The notes under the pieces: generated by a model
What the model saw: only the letters and a program-made list of their open reading frames with translations
What the model was told of the DNA's origin: nothing
The model's database searches: none
Source of the DNA: CAYTIB01 sp964437725
Lineage (GTDB): Bacteria > UBA8248 > JACPRG01 > G963555815
Direction: 5' to 3'
Assembly: GCA_964437725.1 (NCBI GenBank)
Contig: CAYTIB010000084.1
Span: forward strand, 1-15,604
DNA: 15,604 nucleotides
In this document: positions 14,168-15,604 of the stretch, in pieces
Layout: each line of letters starts with the position of its first letter
Numbering within the stretch: position 1 is the stretch's first letter
Made by a program: the position numbers and the translations under genes

Positions 14168-15250
14168 TCAGGGCTCCGAACTTTCTGTGGATAATATTTT
14201 TGTGATAACAGCTGGATGGCGGGTCTCGCCCAACTCAGCCTCAAGGGCCGTGTCCCCGGATGAAACCTTCCGGTGAACGTACCCTAAGGCGATACAGGTT
14301 CCCAATTGTGGAGACCAAACGGCGCTTGTAACGTGCCCCACCTTTTTCCCACCAGCGAAGAGCGTTGATCCGGGTTGGAGAATGAGGTTTGTGTCCACTT
14401 TTAGGCTGACCAAATGGCGGCTGACGTGCCCTAAAGACTCTATCTTGGCGACGACCTCTTGGCCGACATAACAACCCTTATTGAAATCAATAGCATTCGT
14501 TAACCCTGCCTCCATGGGATTTACATTTTCGTCCATGTCATCGCCGAACCTGGGAATCATAGCCTCCAGTCGGAGAATTTTCAGCGCGGCATAACCTGCT
14601 GGAGGAACGAAGCTGAACTTCTTCCAGAGGGAATCCAGGTTTTTAACGGGGACTATGATGTCAATGGCTGGACACCCAAGTCGGTCTGTTTTTGCAACGA
14701 TGATTTTCTCTTTCCCTTGCTCGATTTCAACTGATGTGTAGAGCGAATCATTGCTTGGCACAATGCCCAAAACTTTCTTTGCGGTATCGGATGATTTAGG
14801 CCCGACTAGAGTGACGATACCTAGGTTTTCCGAAATGTCTTCAATTTCACAATCGTATCCAAGATTAAATTTGTCCAGTTCAAGAAACGCCGTCTCACGG
14901 CAAATAGCTTCTGTGTCGAGAAGAATCGAATCGGATAGTATTGTCACACGAAAATCTGCAATCATTTTCCCGGTTGCGGTCAGAAGGGCGGCGTAATTTC
15001 CATCACCGGGTTTAAGCGTAGCCATGTTATTCGTTAATATGTTTTGAAGGAATTTTTTGGAGTCGTCTCCTACGAGGCGCAAACACGTGCGGTGGGAGCG
15101 ATCTGTTCTGGCAGAAGAGGTTCGAGCTGCGTGATACTCCGCCTGGATATCTCCGTAGTGGACGGGAATTGTCCAGCCATCCCAGTTTTCGTCTGGACTT
15201 GTGAAAGCTCCTAATTCTTCGTGGAGGTTTTCAATGGGTGATTTCAGCAC
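14168..15250 (-). CDS. ygfZ: YgfZ/GcvT-family folate-binding protein
   Basis: 360 residues from a GTG at 15248-15250. This start has AGAGGA about 8 nt upstream, whereas the longer frame begins at a TTG (15283) without a ribosome site. The diagnostic YgfZ motif KGCYVGQE is at 258-265 with C260, within NAIDFNKGCYVGQEVVAKIE, and the upstream LRLEAMIPRFGDDMDE is also typical. The N-terminal part (ARTDRSHRTCLRLVGDDSKKFLQNILTNN, in parts from 47 to 75) is the aminomethyltransferase-like folate domain. YgfZ helps assembly or repair of certain Fe-S enzymes such as the tRNA methylthiotransferase MiaB, using folate. Housekeeping gene, convergent with nothing catabolic here. It sits between the tRNA operon and tRNA-Thr. 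Confidence 0.92.
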   Translation of the reverse strand: MLKSPIENLHEELGAFTSPDENWDGWTIPVHYGDIQAEYHAARTSSARTDRSHRTCLRLVGDDSKKFLQNILTNNMATLKPGDGNYAALLTATGKMIADFRVTILSDSILLDTEAICRETAFLELDKFNLGYDCEIEDISENLGIVTLVGPKSSDTAKKVLGIVPSNDSLYTSVEIEQGKEKIIVAKTDRLGCPAIDIIVPVKNLDSLWKKFSFVPPAGYAALKILRLEAMIPRFGDDMDENVNPMEAGLTNAIDFNKGCYVGQEVVAKIESLGHVSRHLVSLKVDTNLILQPGSTLFAGGKKVGHVTSAVWSPQLGTCIALGYVHRKVSSGDTALEAELGETRHPAVITKILSTESSEP

Positions 15251-15257
15251 AAAGTTT

Positions 15258-15263
15258 TCCTCT
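15258..15263 (-). promoter_or_regulatory. Ribosome binding site deciding the ygfZ start
   Basis: AGAGGA on the minus strand about 8 nt before the GTG at 15250, inside the longer TTG-initiated frame. It favours the 360-residue product. Confidence 0.55.
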
Positions 15264-15381
15264 GTTTCGTCACAACTGGTCAAATTTTAACTTTAGAAAT
15301 CTGATAAAATTCCATTTCCCCATCTATTCACCGAATTTATTGGAGATGGGTCAACTTCAGATAGAAACGTGATGACTACCG

Positions 15382-15410
15382 TTGACGAGTGTAGGGCTTA
15401 GAACTAAATT
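15382..15410 (+). promoter_or_regulatory. Possible promoter for tRNA-Thr
   Basis: TTGACG (15382-15387) and TAAATT (15405-15410) are exactly 17 nt apart and point to the tRNA at 15455. A second AT-rich box TATAGT (15441-15446) followed by a GC-rich discriminator, as in stable-RNA promoters, lies closer to the tRNA but lacks a matching -35. I cannot decide between them. Confidence 0.35.
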
Positions 15411-15454
15411 ATCGCCCGACGGTTTTGTATGCGAATTATATATAGTAGCCCGAG

Positions 15455-15529
<75 letters not shown>

Positions 15530-15604
15530 TTTAAGGGCTTACGTCTTTATGTCGTGGGTAGTTTTTGTTTTGATTTAGCAATAATTCGTCAAAGGGATTG
15601 GTTT

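Noticed and set aside
14044..14244. Open frames across the tRNA promoter region and ygfZ end
   Set aside because: They overlap a good tRNA promoter and the true ygfZ frame, and show no coding features.

Overview
The window looks like a chromosomal stretch from a Gram-negative bacterium with roughly balanced base composition and frequent GTG starts. A signal-peptide ABC binding protein without a lipobox, a multi-pass membrane sulfatase-fold protein, a YgfZ-type protein and three bacterial tRNAs support this. The mix of luciferase-like oxidoreductase, UbiD decarboxylase, crotonase, SDR, CoA ligase, amidohydrolase and NMT1-type binding protein resembles metabolically versatile environmental (often marine) proteobacteria or related phyla. 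I cannot place it more precisely from sequence alone.

Left part (1-7226, all minus strand, read right to left): a probable catabolic operon. Transcription order is an NMT1/THI5-like periplasmic binding protein, a UbiD-family prFMN decarboxylase, a 125-residue helical protein overlapping the UbiD stop by 8 nt, a luciferase-like flavin oxidoreductase, an alpha/beta hydrolase (10 nt overlap), an enoyl-CoA hydratase-family protein (4 nt overlap), an SDR dehydrogenase, and the start of an acyl-CoA synthetase that leaves the window. Two RNA hairpins lie in the longer intercistronic gaps; each closes fully only on the transcribed strand. Together the genes suggest uptake of an unsaturated, aromatic or cyclic carboxylate, decarboxylation, flavin-dependent oxidation, hydrolysis, CoA activation and beta-oxidation-like steps. 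This is inference; no substrate can be named.

Middle (7480-12562): a metal-dependent amidohydrolase on the minus strand. Divergent from it is a dihydroorotate dehydrogenase-like flavoprotein with class 2 overall layout, a class 1-type Cys-Pro-Asn loop and several substituted substrate-binding Asn positions. Next comes a five-helix membrane protein with an alkaline-phosphatase/sulfatase-fold domain, whose nucleophile position is Thr instead of Cys or Ser.

Right part (12799-15604): a metallo-beta-lactamase-fold hydrolase with ExHxDH in place of HxHxDH, followed by the 5' remnant of a second ubiD-like gene. That remnant stops at the 3' end of tRNA-Glu(TTC). tRNA-Lys(TTT) and tRNA-Glu form a minus-strand operon with a near-consensus promoter. 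Then follow ygfZ (minus) and tRNA-Thr(CGT) (plus). The break in the ubiD remnant at the tRNA-Glu 3' end looks like the junction between accessory metabolic DNA on the left and housekeeping chromosome on the right. No CRISPR array, rRNA, insertion sequence or integrase is visible. No gene-free stretch exceeds 300 bases; the longest gap is 8836-9100.
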